Source of the DNA: Algoriphagus sp. | Lineage (GTDB): Bacteria; Bacteroidota; Bacteroidia; Cytophagales; Cyclobacteriaceae | Assembly (NCBI GenBank): GCA_021298245.1 | Contig: JAJTDZ010000008.1 | Span: 1 to 50,250, forward strand | DNA: 50,250 nt | Reading direction: 5' to 3' | Part shown: positions 1 to 10,919 of the stretch, piece by piece | How positions within the stretch are numbered: the stretch's first letter is position 1 | How the letters are laid out: each line of letters begins with the position of its first letter | The notes under the pieces: generated by a model | What the model saw: the letters and a program-made list of their open reading frames with translations, nothing else | Database searches by the model: none | What the model was told of the DNA's origin: nothing | Program-made: the position numbers and the translations under genes

Positions 1-1466
<1,466 letters not shown>

Positions 1467-1555
1467 ACGTAGGTACAGGAGTGATGCTCAAACAAGATAC
1501 GTGCAAAGAAAAGCCGGGCAAAACTGGATTTTAAACTAGTTACCTTAATCTACAT

Positions 1556-2524
1556 TTAATTTCCACCCGTCTTTGCTTTTCGCTTAAACCCCTTGTTGAA
1601 TGGCCAAGTATATTCTAAAGCTTCCATGCCTTTGTTTAGGTGAAAAGTCGCTGAATCCGTTTGTTCAAGGGTATTTTTCAAGGATTTAGCAAACTCAGGA
1701 TCATTCAATAAAAGCCCTAAGGAATTGTCTGTGGTATTGAGTTTTTTGGAAATCTCAGCCAGCTGCTTGGTGAGGGCTTCCGTAGATTCACTGGTTGTGC
1801 GCAAGTGATTCAAGGTGGCTCTAAGATCAGAGACCATGGAAGTATCGGTGACCAAGTCATTCATCAAAGTACCCTCCTTATTTAATTTCACGGAAAAAGC
1901 CGAGAGATCTGCAATCATTTTATTGCTATTGGCAGAAGCACGGTTGAGGTTGGCCAAAATCGTTCTAAAATTCTCGGCTAACAATGAATCTGTCAATACT
2001 GCTCCAATAATTCCCTCTCCAGCTGCCATTTTTGAGGTCAATACTTTTAAATCATTGGTGATGTCTACCAAGTTCTTGTTGTTTTCCTGCAGCGTTTCCA
2101 TCATTTTATCTGTATCCAAAGGCATAATGGCTTCCAATTTATCTCCTTCTTCCACGGCAGGATAGTCGGTAGTGCCTCCATAGATAACTATGATTTTATT
2201 CCCAATCAGTCCGTCCGAGCCGAGTGTAGCTTTGGAATTTTTACGAATAAATTTTGCAACAGACTCTTCCACACTCATTTCAACTTCCACTTGAGAGTTC
2301 CCAATAAATTTTATTTCTCTCACGGTGCCAATTTTAACTCCAGAAAACCAAATGTTATTTCCTGCCTGCAAACCCCCAATGTCCTCAAAGACAGCAGTCA
2401 GGTGTACAGCCTTAACAAATTTTTTCTGCTGCCCTCCTAAGGTGAGTATGCCTACTACCAAAATGGCGATACCTATCAATACAAATAGGCCTACCCAAAC
2501 GGCACGTTTATTTTCTTTTATCAT
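1556..2524 (-). CDS. mlaD: MlaD-like MCE-domain lipid transport protein
   Basis: This is the substrate-binding component of an Mla-type phospholipid ABC transporter, anchored in the inner membrane and facing the periplasm. The 322-residue protein has a short basic N-terminus, one membrane helix (about residues 8-28), then an MCE domain (about 38-115, with the typical GLQAGNNIWFSGVKIGTV and GLIGNKIIVI segments). A long helical C-terminal part (about 140-300) probably forms the tunnel seen in MCE proteins. It is longer than E. coli MlaD (183 aa), as is usual in Bacteroidota. Its ATG overlaps the mlaF stop by 4 bases (ATGA), so translation is probably coupled. The family is sure; the lipid and direction of transport are not visible. 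Confidence 0.9.
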   Translation of the reverse strand: MIKENKRAVWVGLFVLIGIAILVVGILTLGGQQKKFVKAVHLTAVFEDIGGLQAGNNIWFSGVKIGTVREIKFIGNSQVEVEMSVEESVAKFIRKNSKATLGSDGLIGNKIIVIYGGTTDYPAVEEGDKLEAIMPLDTDKMMETLQENNKNLVDITNDLKVLTSKMAAGEGIIGAVLTDSLLAENFRTILANLNRASANSNKMIADLSAFSVKLNKEGTLMNDLVTDTSMVSDLRATLNHLRTTSESTEALTKQLAEISKKLNTTDNSLGLLLNDPEFAKSLKNTLEQTDSATFHLNKGMEALEYTWPFNKGFKRKAKTGGN

Positions 2525-3279
2525 GAGTAAATAAAATTATAATCATAAAATGATTTGATTCTTTGGTCTTCTGCAAGAGGAAATACTTCATCAAAGGTTC
2601 CAAAAGCCCTAAATTGACCGTCCAACAGCACAGCCATTCTGTCCCCAGTTTGCTTGGCACAAGCTAAATCGTGGGTAATAACTATGGAAGTAGTTTTATA
2701 ACGATCCCTTACTTCTTGAATGAGATTATTAATTTCCACACAAGTAATGGGGTCCAAACCTGCAGTTGGCTCATCATAAAGCATGACCTCGGGATTAAGT
2801 ACCAAGGTCCTTGCTACTCCAATTCGCTTTTTTTGTCCTCCAGAAAGTTCGGAAGGCATTTGATTGATGGTATGAGGCAATCCCACCGCTTCGAGTAACT
2901 CTTCAATCCGCATGGAAATTTCCTTTTTACTCAAATTTTTAATATTTCTAACCAAGGGAAACTCCATATTTTCTCTAACGGTCATGGAATCATACAAAGC
3001 AGAATTTTGGAAGGAAAAGCCAATTTTTAACCTCAACTTATTTAAATCCTTAAGAGAAAGGGTAGAAACTTCTTGTCCAAACACCTCCATGCTCCCGCTA
3101 TCCTGTCGCAAGAGACCAACCATAATTTTGATTAAAACAGATTTACCTGTTCCCGATCTCCCCAATACCACCAGATTTTCTTCTCTATGCAAATCCAAAT
3201 CCACACCCTTGAGTACATCTAAGTCGCCAAAGGATTTGTATAGATTTCTTACTACCACAACTTTTTCTCGCTTATCCAT
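2521..3279 (-). CDS. mlaF: MlaF-like ABC transporter ATPase
   Basis: This is the cytoplasmic ATPase of the Mla-type lipid transporter. The 252 residues contain Walker A (GRSGTGKS, about 37-44), a Q-loop (FSFQNSALYDSMTVREN), the signature LSGGQKKR (about 144), Walker B with catalytic Glu (MLYDEPTAGLDP) and the switch histidine (ITHD, about 202). All sites look intact. The FQ.SALYDSMTV stretch is characteristic of MlaF rather than of general ABC importers. It lies 2 bases downstream of mlaE and overlaps mlaD by 4 bases, so the three genes form one operon. No MlaB (STAS) or MlaC gene is present in the window. Confidence 0.93.
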   Translation of the reverse strand: MDKREKVVVVRNLYKSFGDLDVLKGVDLDLHREENLVVLGRSGTGKSVLIKIMVGLLRQDSGSMEVFGQEVSTLSLKDLNKLRLKIGFSFQNSALYDSMTVRENMEFPLVRNIKNLSKKEISMRIEELLEAVGLPHTINQMPSELSGGQKKRIGVARTLVLNPEVMLYDEPTAGLDPITCVEINNLIQEVRDRYKTTSIVITHDLACAKQTGDRMAVLLDGQFRAFGTFDEVFPLAEDQRIKSFYDYNFIYS

Positions 3280-3281
3280 GG

Positions 3282-4079
3282 TTACAACGATCGAATGGCG
3301 GTGACAATTTGCAAGACAAGCAACTCTTCAATGAAAATCAAAAACATGGCAATCACCACCGAGGCATTGGCTGCCCTACCTACTCCTTCTGTTCCCTTGG
3401 AGGAATTATATCCCTTGTAGCACCCCACAATTCCTATAGTAAATCCAAACAACAAGGACTTGAGTATAGAAGAAAATATATCAAGAAATGTGATTGCATC
3501 AAAAACCTGCACGAAAAAGGTAGATATACTTACCAATTCATTTGTATTTACATTGACAAATGCTCCCATCAAGGCAACAAAATCAGTATACATAACCAAA
3601 ACGGGAATCATAAATGTGGTCGCCAACACTCGCGTCACCACCAAAAACTTAAATGGGTTGGTTGCCGATACCTCCATGGCATCAATTTGCTCGGTAACTT
3701 TCATCGAACCAATTTCGGCACCAATCCCCGATCCTACCTTGCCCGCTGCTATCAAGGCCGTCACCAAAGGCCCCATGGCCCTGACCACCGCAATGGAAAT
3801 CAAAGCAGGTAGCCAAGAGGTGGCTCCAAACTCAGACAAGGAAGGCCTGGATTGATTTGTAAATACCACACCCACAATAAATCCAGTAAGCGAAATCAAT
3901 GGTAAAGATTCTACCCCAATCCGGTAGCATTGTTGGATTACTTCCTTAAACTCATAGGGAGGTATAAATACTTCTTGAAAAAATCTTTTTACGAAATTCC
4001 ATGCATCAGCCAAGCCTGTAAAAAATTTATCAATTTTTTTCGAAAAGACATTCTTTCGAGTACTTGCCTGATCTGCCAT
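3282..4079 (-). CDS. mlaE: MlaE-like ABC transporter permease
   Basis: This is the inner-membrane permease of the Mla-type lipid transporter and the first gene of the operon. The 265 residues begin with a charged amphipathic region, then the family hallmark block (LISLTGFIVGVVFTNQS, then RAMGPLVTALIAAGKVGSGIGAEIGSM, then MKVTEQIDAMEV) and about five membrane helices ending near residue 262. The GxxxxxRxxxxAELG-type loop that contacts MlaF is represented by GKVGSGIGAEIGSMKVTEQIDAM. The start at 4079 is the only reasonable ATG. A long AT-rich gap (4080-4722) lies upstream and probably holds the promoter; a TAnnTTTG-like box sits at 4097-4104 (minus strand) but lacks a well-placed -33 box. Confidence 0.92.
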   Translation of the reverse strand: MADQASTRKNVFSKKIDKFFTGLADAWNFVKRFFQEVFIPPYEFKEVIQQCYRIGVESLPLISLTGFIVGVVFTNQSRPSLSEFGATSWLPALISIAVVRAMGPLVTALIAAGKVGSGIGAEIGSMKVTEQIDAMEVSATNPFKFLVVTRVLATTFMIPVLVMYTDFVALMGAFVNVNTNELVSISTFFVQVFDAITFLDIFSSILKSLLFGFTIGIVGCYKGYNSSKGTEGVGRAANASVVIAMFLIFIEELLVLQIVTAIRSL

Positions 4080-4722
4080 AGTAAAAATAGGATGATCAAA
4101 AATAAATAATTTTCTCCAATGAGTAGATAAAAAATAGGAAATGGTAGAAATACCATTTGAAGGAAAATTTTTAATTCAAGTCTTCCATTTTTTTTCCCTC
4201 CCTTTCGGTACTGATCTAAGCCAGTATTATCGCAAACTTAAAAATCTAATTCTTCCTTCTTTAGGCCTTGAGGTCTTGAGAATTAAAAAATACCTTGGAC
4301 AACAAAAACCAGATGAAATTTACCAAAATAATCAATTTTAGATAAACCTAAATTATTTAGGCTAATCAAATTAAGGTGGGTTTAAATTAGTTTTATATAG
4401 TTGTAAATCAGATTATTATATTTATTATAATTAACTATTAGTTTATATAATCTCAGCTCATTTTTTTCTAATTCCAAGATGTCAAACTTTAAGAAAGTTT
4501 TGTCCTCAACAAAGATTTTTCTATGGATTTGCACAAATTTCTATTCCATACTTTGGAGGAATTTCCCTTCCTTCTGTATCAAATTTGCTGCCAAGACCAT
4601 GAAGATCTACACCTCTAGAAGAGGAGATATATTAGTTATTTCTTTATCCCCTACCCCAGCACTATTGACACAAGAATTGCCTTCTTGATCAAAAATTGGG
4701 ACAAGAAAAATTAAGCATTTAT
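4080..4722. other. AT-rich intergenic gap upstream of mlaE
   Basis: This 643-base stretch separates the 3' end of the addB-like gene from the mlaE start, both on the minus strand. It is visibly richer in A and T than its neighbours. Two short plus-strand ORFs (4141-4341 and 4479-4688) have no recognisable product and low-complexity composition, so I do not call them genes. A near-perfect 15-base palindrome (CCTAAAT-t-ATTTAGG) lies at 4347-4361. No tRNA, terminator with a clear T-run, or repeat array was seen. It may hold the mla promoter and a long 5' leader. Confidence 0.6.
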
Positions 4723-7551
4723 TCAACGACCACAGATTTCTTTGTACGCACAATAGGTACATTTTTTCTTATCCATGGTCTGGTCAAAGACCATATCAGG
4801 ATCTAGTATTTCCTCGATAAGTTTCCGTAGCCCCTCCTCAAATTCTGCAGCATGGTCTCGATAGTCCAAGATCTCTGTTTTATCCATCTGCAAAAAGGGA
4901 TTGAAATCTTCAGAGTAGATTTCCTTAATGGTAAAAATTCCAGGTTTGACGGGCAATTGATTTTCAGGATGCATGTACTGATAGAAAAAAGCATACAAAA
5001 AGGTTTGCAATGCAGCCTTATTCCTTTTTTTATCTTCCCGATCAAACAAAGAAGAAATACTTTCCACCACCTTGGTGTCTTTTCCTGTTTTGTAATCCAA
5101 CAAACGAACTACTCCCTCCTTGATATCCATTCGATCTATCACTCCCCCTAAGGATACTTCTTTTCTTCCCTGAGTCGTTTGAATACCTACCGTGGCTTTG
5201 CATTCTGACTCTAATCCGATCACGCGAAATTTTCCCTGCTTTTTATCGTAAGTCAATATCGCCTCTAAGTACTTGGCCAACACCTCGCTGGCAATGACCA
5301 ATTGCCCACTTAATCGCAATTCCTCCCCTTCTTCTACCTTGTAAAATTCCCTTAAAGCGAGCGTTACGGCGGCTTGCACTTGGGGAATCAACTGCTCAAT
5401 ATCATTCTTATCTAGATCTCGATATGTTTTTCCTTCTGGAATGGCGTATAGATGTTCCATCCCTCGATGGAGCAAAGTACCAAAAGTCATGGGATCAATA
5501 TGGGTCACTACTTCTTCCTTTTCCTTAAGCTGGGCTACATACCTAAAGTAAAATCGTAGTCGGCAATCCAAATACATATTGAGGGCCGAAGCTGAAAAAG
5601 TTTTTAGCTCCTCTCCTTCTTTCACTAGATACTGAGACAATTTATCCATCACCGCTTCTGATTTTTCTATCGAGAAAGCAGATGGAGGAGTCATTTGAAC
5701 GGGGATCCATACAGAATTGGCCTCATTGACCTGCAATTCTACCCGAAGCTGGTGAAGGTAACGGCTCATTTCTGTCGCTTTTCCTTGTTCGCCTGCCGTC
5801 GAGTAGATCAGATGGACTTCTTCTGCCCTGTGCAAAAGACGATAAAAGGTGTAGGCGTAGATGGCGTCGTTTTGTTCTTGCACTGGCAAACCAAAAGCTT
5901 TCCTCAGGGTCATTGGTATCATGGAATTCATGCCCGCAGCTGGAGGAAAACTTCCCTCATTGACATCACAAATGATAACTCGCTTAAAATCCAGGTTTCT
6001 AGACTCCAGCACCCCCATGATTTGCAATCCCTTCAGAGGCTCTCCTTCAAAGGGGAGTTTCAATTCTCTAAAAAGCTTACGTAAGAGGTTGAGTTGGAAA
6101 TCTAAGGTCAAGTTAGCCTTCTGGGATTGGAATATTTCCTTCATCCGATTGAGCTGCTTAAAGGCTTGAAACAAGTAGTTTTTTTGCGTTTCGTTTTGAG
6201 GAAATTCTTTCGCCAAGTAGGTTATAATCAAGGTTAAGTAATCCAAAATACCCTGTGATGGAATTTTCTTAAAAACTAGGGCAAAAAGCCCACTTTCTTT
6301 GCTTACGACTTCCTGAGGAACCTCAATCAAGTTAGTCGTTTTGATTTTTTCGATGATCTCTGCATTTCCCAGGGGATCTTCTTCACTGAGGTAAGCATAG
6401 GCCAACAAGTCCAATACCGTTTTATGATAAAAAAAGACTTTTTCATCCTTTACTTTGGCATGCTTCTGCAATTCCAGCAAGGCATCCAAAAAGGCATACA
6501 TGGGGGCATTGCGCATGGGATAGCCCATGGTCACGTTGAGGTCAGTGATTCTCTCAGGCAAATGGTCCAAGATGGGAAAAAGAAGGTGTTCATCGGGCAG
6601 TACGACAACCGTCTCTTCCAAAGCCTCACCCACACTAGCCTCCTCTAAAAGTTGACCTACCAAATTCGCTTGATTGGTCTTCAAAGGGATAGCATGAATA
6701 TGCACCCTTCCAGCCTTGTTTTTGATCTGATTTGGTATGGGCTTGGGGAATGTTTTTCCAAAAATCCTATCCTTGCGGTATTGTCGAAAAAACAGCCCTG
6801 CTTCTTGCATGGAATCATCTAGGTAATAGGCATCCACATCCCAGACCAACTGTGCCCCGAAAGATTGAATAAAGTGGGAAATGATCGTTTCTTCGGCCTG
6901 GGTAAAGGCATTGAATCCAATAAAAAGTATCTCCTTTTCAGGTAGGGGAAGCTCCTGTACATGCTGGGCCACCTGCCGATAAAGTTGGCCCGAATAGGAA
7001 AATCCTCCGGTATGCAATCGGGCTTGAAATCCTTCGTATAACTTTCCAAGTACTTGCCAGAACCGCAAAAAACGCTCCTGCTCTTTTGCATTTTGTCGCT
7101 CAAAAGCTTTCCAAAACTGCGCAATCAAGCTTCTTTGTTCTTCACTCAGGTAGCTGAGGTCCGTTTCAAAGGATTTGATTTCAGCGAGGTGAGTATATAC
7201 CTGGGCCACTGGGGCCAAAAATTGATCTAAGTCGTTAAAATCTTTAAGGATAAGTTCCCCCCAATGGTAAAATCGATCAAAGGATTCTGGTTCTTTCTGG
7301 ATCTGGCAGTATTGTTGGTACAACTCAAATATCAAGGTAAGGTCATCCGTGGGTGTTTTTCCAGCCAATTCATAAACCAATTGCTCAATGGTAATGACCT
7401 CAGGCATCCAAACGGGCTGCTCGATCAATTCACCCATATACTTGGCGAAAAATAAGCCTGCTCTACGGTTAGGTAAAACAACGCGGAGGCGATTTAACTC
7501 TCTTCCAGAATCCAGTAGGCTTTTCGCAGTTTCTTTCAAAAAAGGGATCAT
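4723..7551 (-). CDS. AddB-like PD-(D/E)XK nuclease (double-strand break repair)
   Basis: This is probably the AddB-type partner of the helicase-nuclease encoded just upstream, for processing double-strand ends before RecA loading. The 942-residue protein has an N-terminal region resembling the inactivated helicase domains of AddB (VVLPNRRAGLFFAKYM near the start) and a C-terminal RecB-type nuclease (GVIDRMDIKEG, then LLDYKTGK near residue 819). Four cysteines are placed as in AddB-type iron-sulfur nucleases: one at about residue 663 (LDCRLRFYFRY) and three at the end (CTYCAYKEIC). I chose ATG 7551, which overlaps the upstream stop as ATGA; an ATG at 7584 would give a longer overlap and 11 extra residues with no family support. 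Confidence 0.85.
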   Translation of the reverse strand: MIPFLKETAKSLLDSGRELNRLRVVLPNRRAGLFFAKYMGELIEQPVWMPEVITIEQLVYELAGKTPTDDLTLIFELYQQYCQIQKEPESFDRFYHWGELILKDFNDLDQFLAPVAQVYTHLAEIKSFETDLSYLSEEQRSLIAQFWKAFERQNAKEQERFLRFWQVLGKLYEGFQARLHTGGFSYSGQLYRQVAQHVQELPLPEKEILFIGFNAFTQAEETIISHFIQSFGAQLVWDVDAYYLDDSMQEAGLFFRQYRKDRIFGKTFPKPIPNQIKNKAGRVHIHAIPLKTNQANLVGQLLEEASVGEALEETVVVLPDEHLLFPILDHLPERITDLNVTMGYPMRNAPMYAFLDALLELQKHAKVKDEKVFFYHKTVLDLLAYAYLSEEDPLGNAEIIEKIKTTNLIEVPQEVVSKESGLFALVFKKIPSQGILDYLTLIITYLAKEFPQNETQKNYLFQAFKQLNRMKEIFQSQKANLTLDFQLNLLRKLFRELKLPFEGEPLKGLQIMGVLESRNLDFKRVIICDVNEGSFPPAAGMNSMIPMTLRKAFGLPVQEQNDAIYAYTFYRLLHRAEEVHLIYSTAGEQGKATEMSRYLHQLRVELQVNEANSVWIPVQMTPPSAFSIEKSEAVMDKLSQYLVKEGEELKTFSASALNMYLDCRLRFYFRYVAQLKEKEEVVTHIDPMTFGTLLHRGMEHLYAIPEGKTYRDLDKNDIEQLIPQVQAAVTLALREFYKVEEGEELRLSGQLVIASEVLAKYLEAILTYDKKQGKFRVIGLESECKATVGIQTTQGRKEVSLGGVIDRMDIKEGVVRLLDYKTGKDTKVVESISSLFDREDKKRNKAALQTFLYAFFYQYMHPENQLPVKPGIFTIKEIYSEDFNPFLQMDKTEILDYRDHAAEFEEGLRKLIEEILDPDMVFDQTMDKKKCTYCAYKEICGR

Positions 7552-10500
7552 ACTTCTACAATTTCTAGTGGTTGGAGATAGCATACAAAACCTGTTACAG
7601 GCAGATGAGTCAAAGCCTTAACCAAATCCATGTATTCTTGTACTTGTCTTGGATGTTCCTCCTTTTTAGCTCCTGTTTTAAAATCTATAACTACTGCTTC
7701 CTCTTTTCCCAATAAAATCCGATCCGGTCTTTTTTGCATCCCTCCTGGGAGCAATATTCCTTGCTCAGTGAGGCTGAAGGCCTTGGGATCAAACCAAGAC
7801 TGAACTTGATTATTCTCAAACAAGCGCTTCAATTGAATAGCAATCTCGGAAGCAATGTCCTCCACCCATCTTCCTTCGAAAGTAAATTTTTGAAGGAGAA
7901 GCAAGGCATCGGATAGACTCTTGGAAGTGGCGAGTAATTCGTGAACAATTACTCCTACATCTCGCTGCTCCCGAGCTCGAATCCCTTCTTCAGAAAAATC
8001 CCAGGCTTGAGATTTAGTTTTAAGTTTTTGGGACCAATCCTGGTATTCCCATCGTAAGCTAGCCTCCTGTTGCTCCTGGGGCATTCTTTCCCTCTTGTTC
8101 TCTGGAAACTCTCCCCAGTCAAATGTATTTATTGCCGTGTTCCAAAACGAATTGGGTTGGTCTCCCAAGCTAAAACCAGTAGAAAATAACTCGAAAAGTA
8201 CATTTCCAGTAGTTTTGAGAGAGGGTCCATTGGTTTTTGGAATAAAATAGTTGGCAAAACCAAAAATGGCCTCTTCGGCTCTCGTAAAGGCTACGTATAG
8301 CATGTTTAACGAATCCAAGTAGGCCAATCGCACTTCTTTTTCATAAAGCTCACTAAAGTTGCTTTGCTTCATGCTCTTTTGGTGGGTAAGGGGAATTACT
8401 GTTTCTATTCCCTGTGCGGTAGCAAAAGGTGCCCAAAGAATAGGGGCTTTAGTTCCAGAAGGCACGATTTCCCAATCCAAATAGGGAGCAATCACTACTT
8501 TAAATTGCAAGCCCTTGGCTTTATGAATGGTAAGGATACGCATGGCATCGTGATCTTCGGGTATCCTTACCGTTCGTTTCAATTTATTACGATCCCACCA
8601 CTCCAAAAAACCTCGTAAATCGGCCCTATTTTTTTTCACAAAATCAAGTACTGCCTCCTTAAAACCAGATAGGTGGGCTAAATCTTGCCGATGTTCGGTT
8701 AAGCCTATGAAGGAAATGGCTTGTTCGACCAATTCCAGTAAAGGAAGTTGAAGAAGATCAGCTTGCTTACGCAACAATTCCTCTTGCTTTTCAAGTAGAT
8801 CTGCAGGAAGGGACCGGTGATGAAAGAGCTCATGACTAACCGGAATACCATAAACTAAAGCATAGTATTGCCAAAAGGTCTTTAAAGCTACTTTATCGGC
8901 CGTGTTACTGAAGTAAGTGAGTAAGCCAAGCACGCACTTGACCGCGATGGATTTATCGATAAATAAAGACTCTTCCGAAAGAACATCAAAGCGGTACCCT
9001 TCTTGGGCCTGGGTTCGCTGGTATTCCATCAGGGCATCGGCGATCACCGCTCCTTGGGCATTCTTCTGCACCAAAAATGCTATGTCTTTTAAGGCATATC
9101 CTTGGTCTTGAAGTCTCATCACCAATTTGGGCAACTTTTCTAATACGCCTAAGTCTGCTTCTTCCTCTTCCAGCTCCTCGTCCTCAGCAGTTGATAGGGA
9201 ATTATTTTTTTCGGTGAAAGCAATATGAATTTTTCCTTGAAATGGACTGTGCAATTTGCCATCTGGCACCCGCTGCGCCACGTCTTGGAAGGCCTGTGTG
9301 AGGATAGATTGAGGATCCATGGCGTATTGCTCAATTCCCCTTTGCATGAAGGCGGGCAAGTGTTCAAATAGCGTATTATTGAATCGAATGATCCCTGGAA
9401 GACTTCTGTAGTTCACATCCAAATTTCTTTGTTCTATGAGCTCATCTTGCATGTGCGTTTGCACCTCGGAAAGTAAAAGCTCGAGTTTGCCTCCCCTCCA
9501 CCTGTAAATAGATTGCTTCACGTCCCCTACCAGGAGATTGGTATGTCCAGAGGCGAGAGAATTTTCCAAAAGAGGCTTAAAACTTGACCATTGGAATTCG
9601 GAAGTATCCTGAAATTCATCGATGAGAAAATGTTGGTACTGGTTTCCAATCTTTTCATAAATAAAAGGAGCCTCGTTATCCTTGGTGATTTCAGTTAAGA
9701 AATCATTGACATCTGAAATCAAAAGGATGCCTTCCTCATCTTTCAAATCCCTCAATTCCAAAATCAAGTTTTTAAAAACTCCAAAAGCATTTAAATTCTT
9801 TTGTAAGGCCAGATAGGTATTCCAAAGCTTCAGTTGGCTAGGCCAAGCGGCAAGCATGGCCCCTAATCCCTCGTGATAGGCCGCACGAATTTGATTCTCC
9901 TGGGGCGAACCTTTGGAAAACCAATGTATGGGATCATGCAATTCCTCCATCATCTTTTTTGTAAGTTCAGGAATAGGATTTTTTGGGTTCCCTTGTCGAG
10001 GAAACTTCATGGCAAATCCCTTAGATCCCCACTTAAAATCCTCCCAATTCAACCCTTGACGCAAGCGTATTTGTTCGGCCTCCTGCCTCCTGGACTGGCT
10101 TTCAGCCAAAATCCTATTCTGGGCCGCTTGTATCTCTTGCTTAAAATCAAGCAAAAATCCTTCCTGCGCAACGCTTTCTTGAAACACCCTTCGGTGTGCT
10201 TTAAACCTCTCTTGAAAAATTTCTTTTCCCAAATCCTTGACCCCCCCCCTGATGTCCCAGGACTTCCCCTCCAACAACTGGTGCTCGGCATAGGAAATCA
10301 ACCACTGACGAAGATGGGGATCCTCCGCTACTTTTTCTACAATTCGATCTACCAGCAGCTCAAGGACATTGTCAGTATCCATCTCCACATCAAACTTGGC
10401 CTGCAGATCTAATTCTCTGGCAAAGGAGCGGATGACTTTTTGAAAGAAGGAATCAATGGTGCTTACCGAAAAATGACCATAGCCATGCAAAATACTTCGC

Positions 10501-10787
10501 AAGGCTTGTTCAGCCCTTTCCATCAGTTGCTCAGGAGAAAGCTTGAGTTGCCTAAGCAGGGCTTGATCCATGGATTCCTCAGGCTTCACCTCCTTACTCA
10601 GTCTACCCAATTCCTTTAAAATCCTCTCCTTCATTTCTTGGGTAGCCTTATTGGTGAAAGTCACCGCTAAAATCCCCTTAAAACCAGCTTTTGGATCTTG
10701 CAGGGCAAGCTTGAGGTACTCCAACGTTAGGGTGTAGGTCTTTCCCGAGCCCGCGGAAGATTTGTAAAGTAAAAAAGGTCTTGCCAT
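7548..10787 (-). CDS. AddA-like UvrD/RecB helicase with C-terminal nuclease domain
   Basis: This is a superfamily 1 helicase-nuclease, probably AddA-like, acting on double-strand DNA ends. The 1079 residues hold Walker A near the N-terminus (KSSAGSGKT), motif Ia (VTFTNKATQEM), motif II (LIDEFQDTSE, about 388), motif III (GDVKQSIYRWRGG), motif IV (NYRS), motif V (TIHKAKGLQFKVV) and motif VI (LYVAFTRAEEA). A PD-(D/E)XK nuclease follows at the C-terminus (RPDRILLG, then VIDFKTG at about 1032). The start at 10787 (ATG) puts Walker A at the usual distance; the longer reading to 10859 needs a TTG and adds 24 unconvincing residues. A TAnnTTTG-like box lies at 10805-10812 on the minus strand. A run of nine G (coding strand, 10241-10249) lies near codon 179. 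Confidence 0.9.
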   Translation of the reverse strand: MARPFLLYKSSAGSGKTYTLTLEYLKLALQDPKAGFKGILAVTFTNKATQEMKERILKELGRLSKEVKPEESMDQALLRQLKLSPEQLMERAEQALRSILHGYGHFSVSTIDSFFQKVIRSFARELDLQAKFDVEMDTDNVLELLVDRIVEKVAEDPHLRQWLISYAEHQLLEGKSWDIRGGVKDLGKEIFQERFKAHRRVFQESVAQEGFLLDFKQEIQAAQNRILAESQSRRQEAEQIRLRQGLNWEDFKWGSKGFAMKFPRQGNPKNPIPELTKKMMEELHDPIHWFSKGSPQENQIRAAYHEGLGAMLAAWPSQLKLWNTYLALQKNLNAFGVFKNLILELRDLKDEEGILLISDVNDFLTEITKDNEAPFIYEKIGNQYQHFLIDEFQDTSEFQWSSFKPLLENSLASGHTNLLVGDVKQSIYRWRGGKLELLLSEVQTHMQDELIEQRNLDVNYRSLPGIIRFNNTLFEHLPAFMQRGIEQYAMDPQSILTQAFQDVAQRVPDGKLHSPFQGKIHIAFTEKNNSLSTAEDEELEEEEADLGVLEKLPKLVMRLQDQGYALKDIAFLVQKNAQGAVIADALMEYQRTQAQEGYRFDVLSEESLFIDKSIAVKCVLGLLTYFSNTADKVALKTFWQYYALVYGIPVSHELFHHRSLPADLLEKQEELLRKQADLLQLPLLELVEQAISFIGLTEHRQDLAHLSGFKEAVLDFVKKNRADLRGFLEWWDRNKLKRTVRIPEDHDAMRILTIHKAKGLQFKVVIAPYLDWEIVPSGTKAPILWAPFATAQGIETVIPLTHQKSMKQSNFSELYEKEVRLAYLDSLNMLYVAFTRAEEAIFGFANYFIPKTNGPSLKTTGNVLFELFSTGFSLGDQPNSFWNTAINTFDWGEFPENKRERMPQEQQEASLRWEYQDWSQKLKTKSQAWDFSEEGIRAREQRDVGVIVHELLATSKSLSDALLLLQKFTFEGRWVEDIASEIAIQLKRLFENNQVQSWFDPKAFSLTEQGILLPGGMQKRPDRILLGKEEAVVIDFKTGAKKEEHPRQVQEYMDLVKALTHLPVTGFVCYLQPLEIVEV

Positions 10788-10919
10788 AAAAATCAGGTGA
10801 GATACAAAATTAGAACGCCTAGAAGGATTAATCGCTAGGAAAATACTTTTATGACACAAAATGTCAAGAATCGGATTTTCTGATCTAGGTACTCGAATAC
10901 ATCCTACCCAAAGCCCAAT

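Noticed and set aside
3309..3855. Two long plus-strand ORFs opposite mlaE
   Set aside because: Antisense shadows of a well-conserved permease gene with no credible product.
4141..4688. Two short plus-strand ORFs (66 and 69 residues) in the gap upstream of mlaE
   Set aside because: Low-complexity products without recognisable features in AT-rich DNA; chance open frames are expected there.
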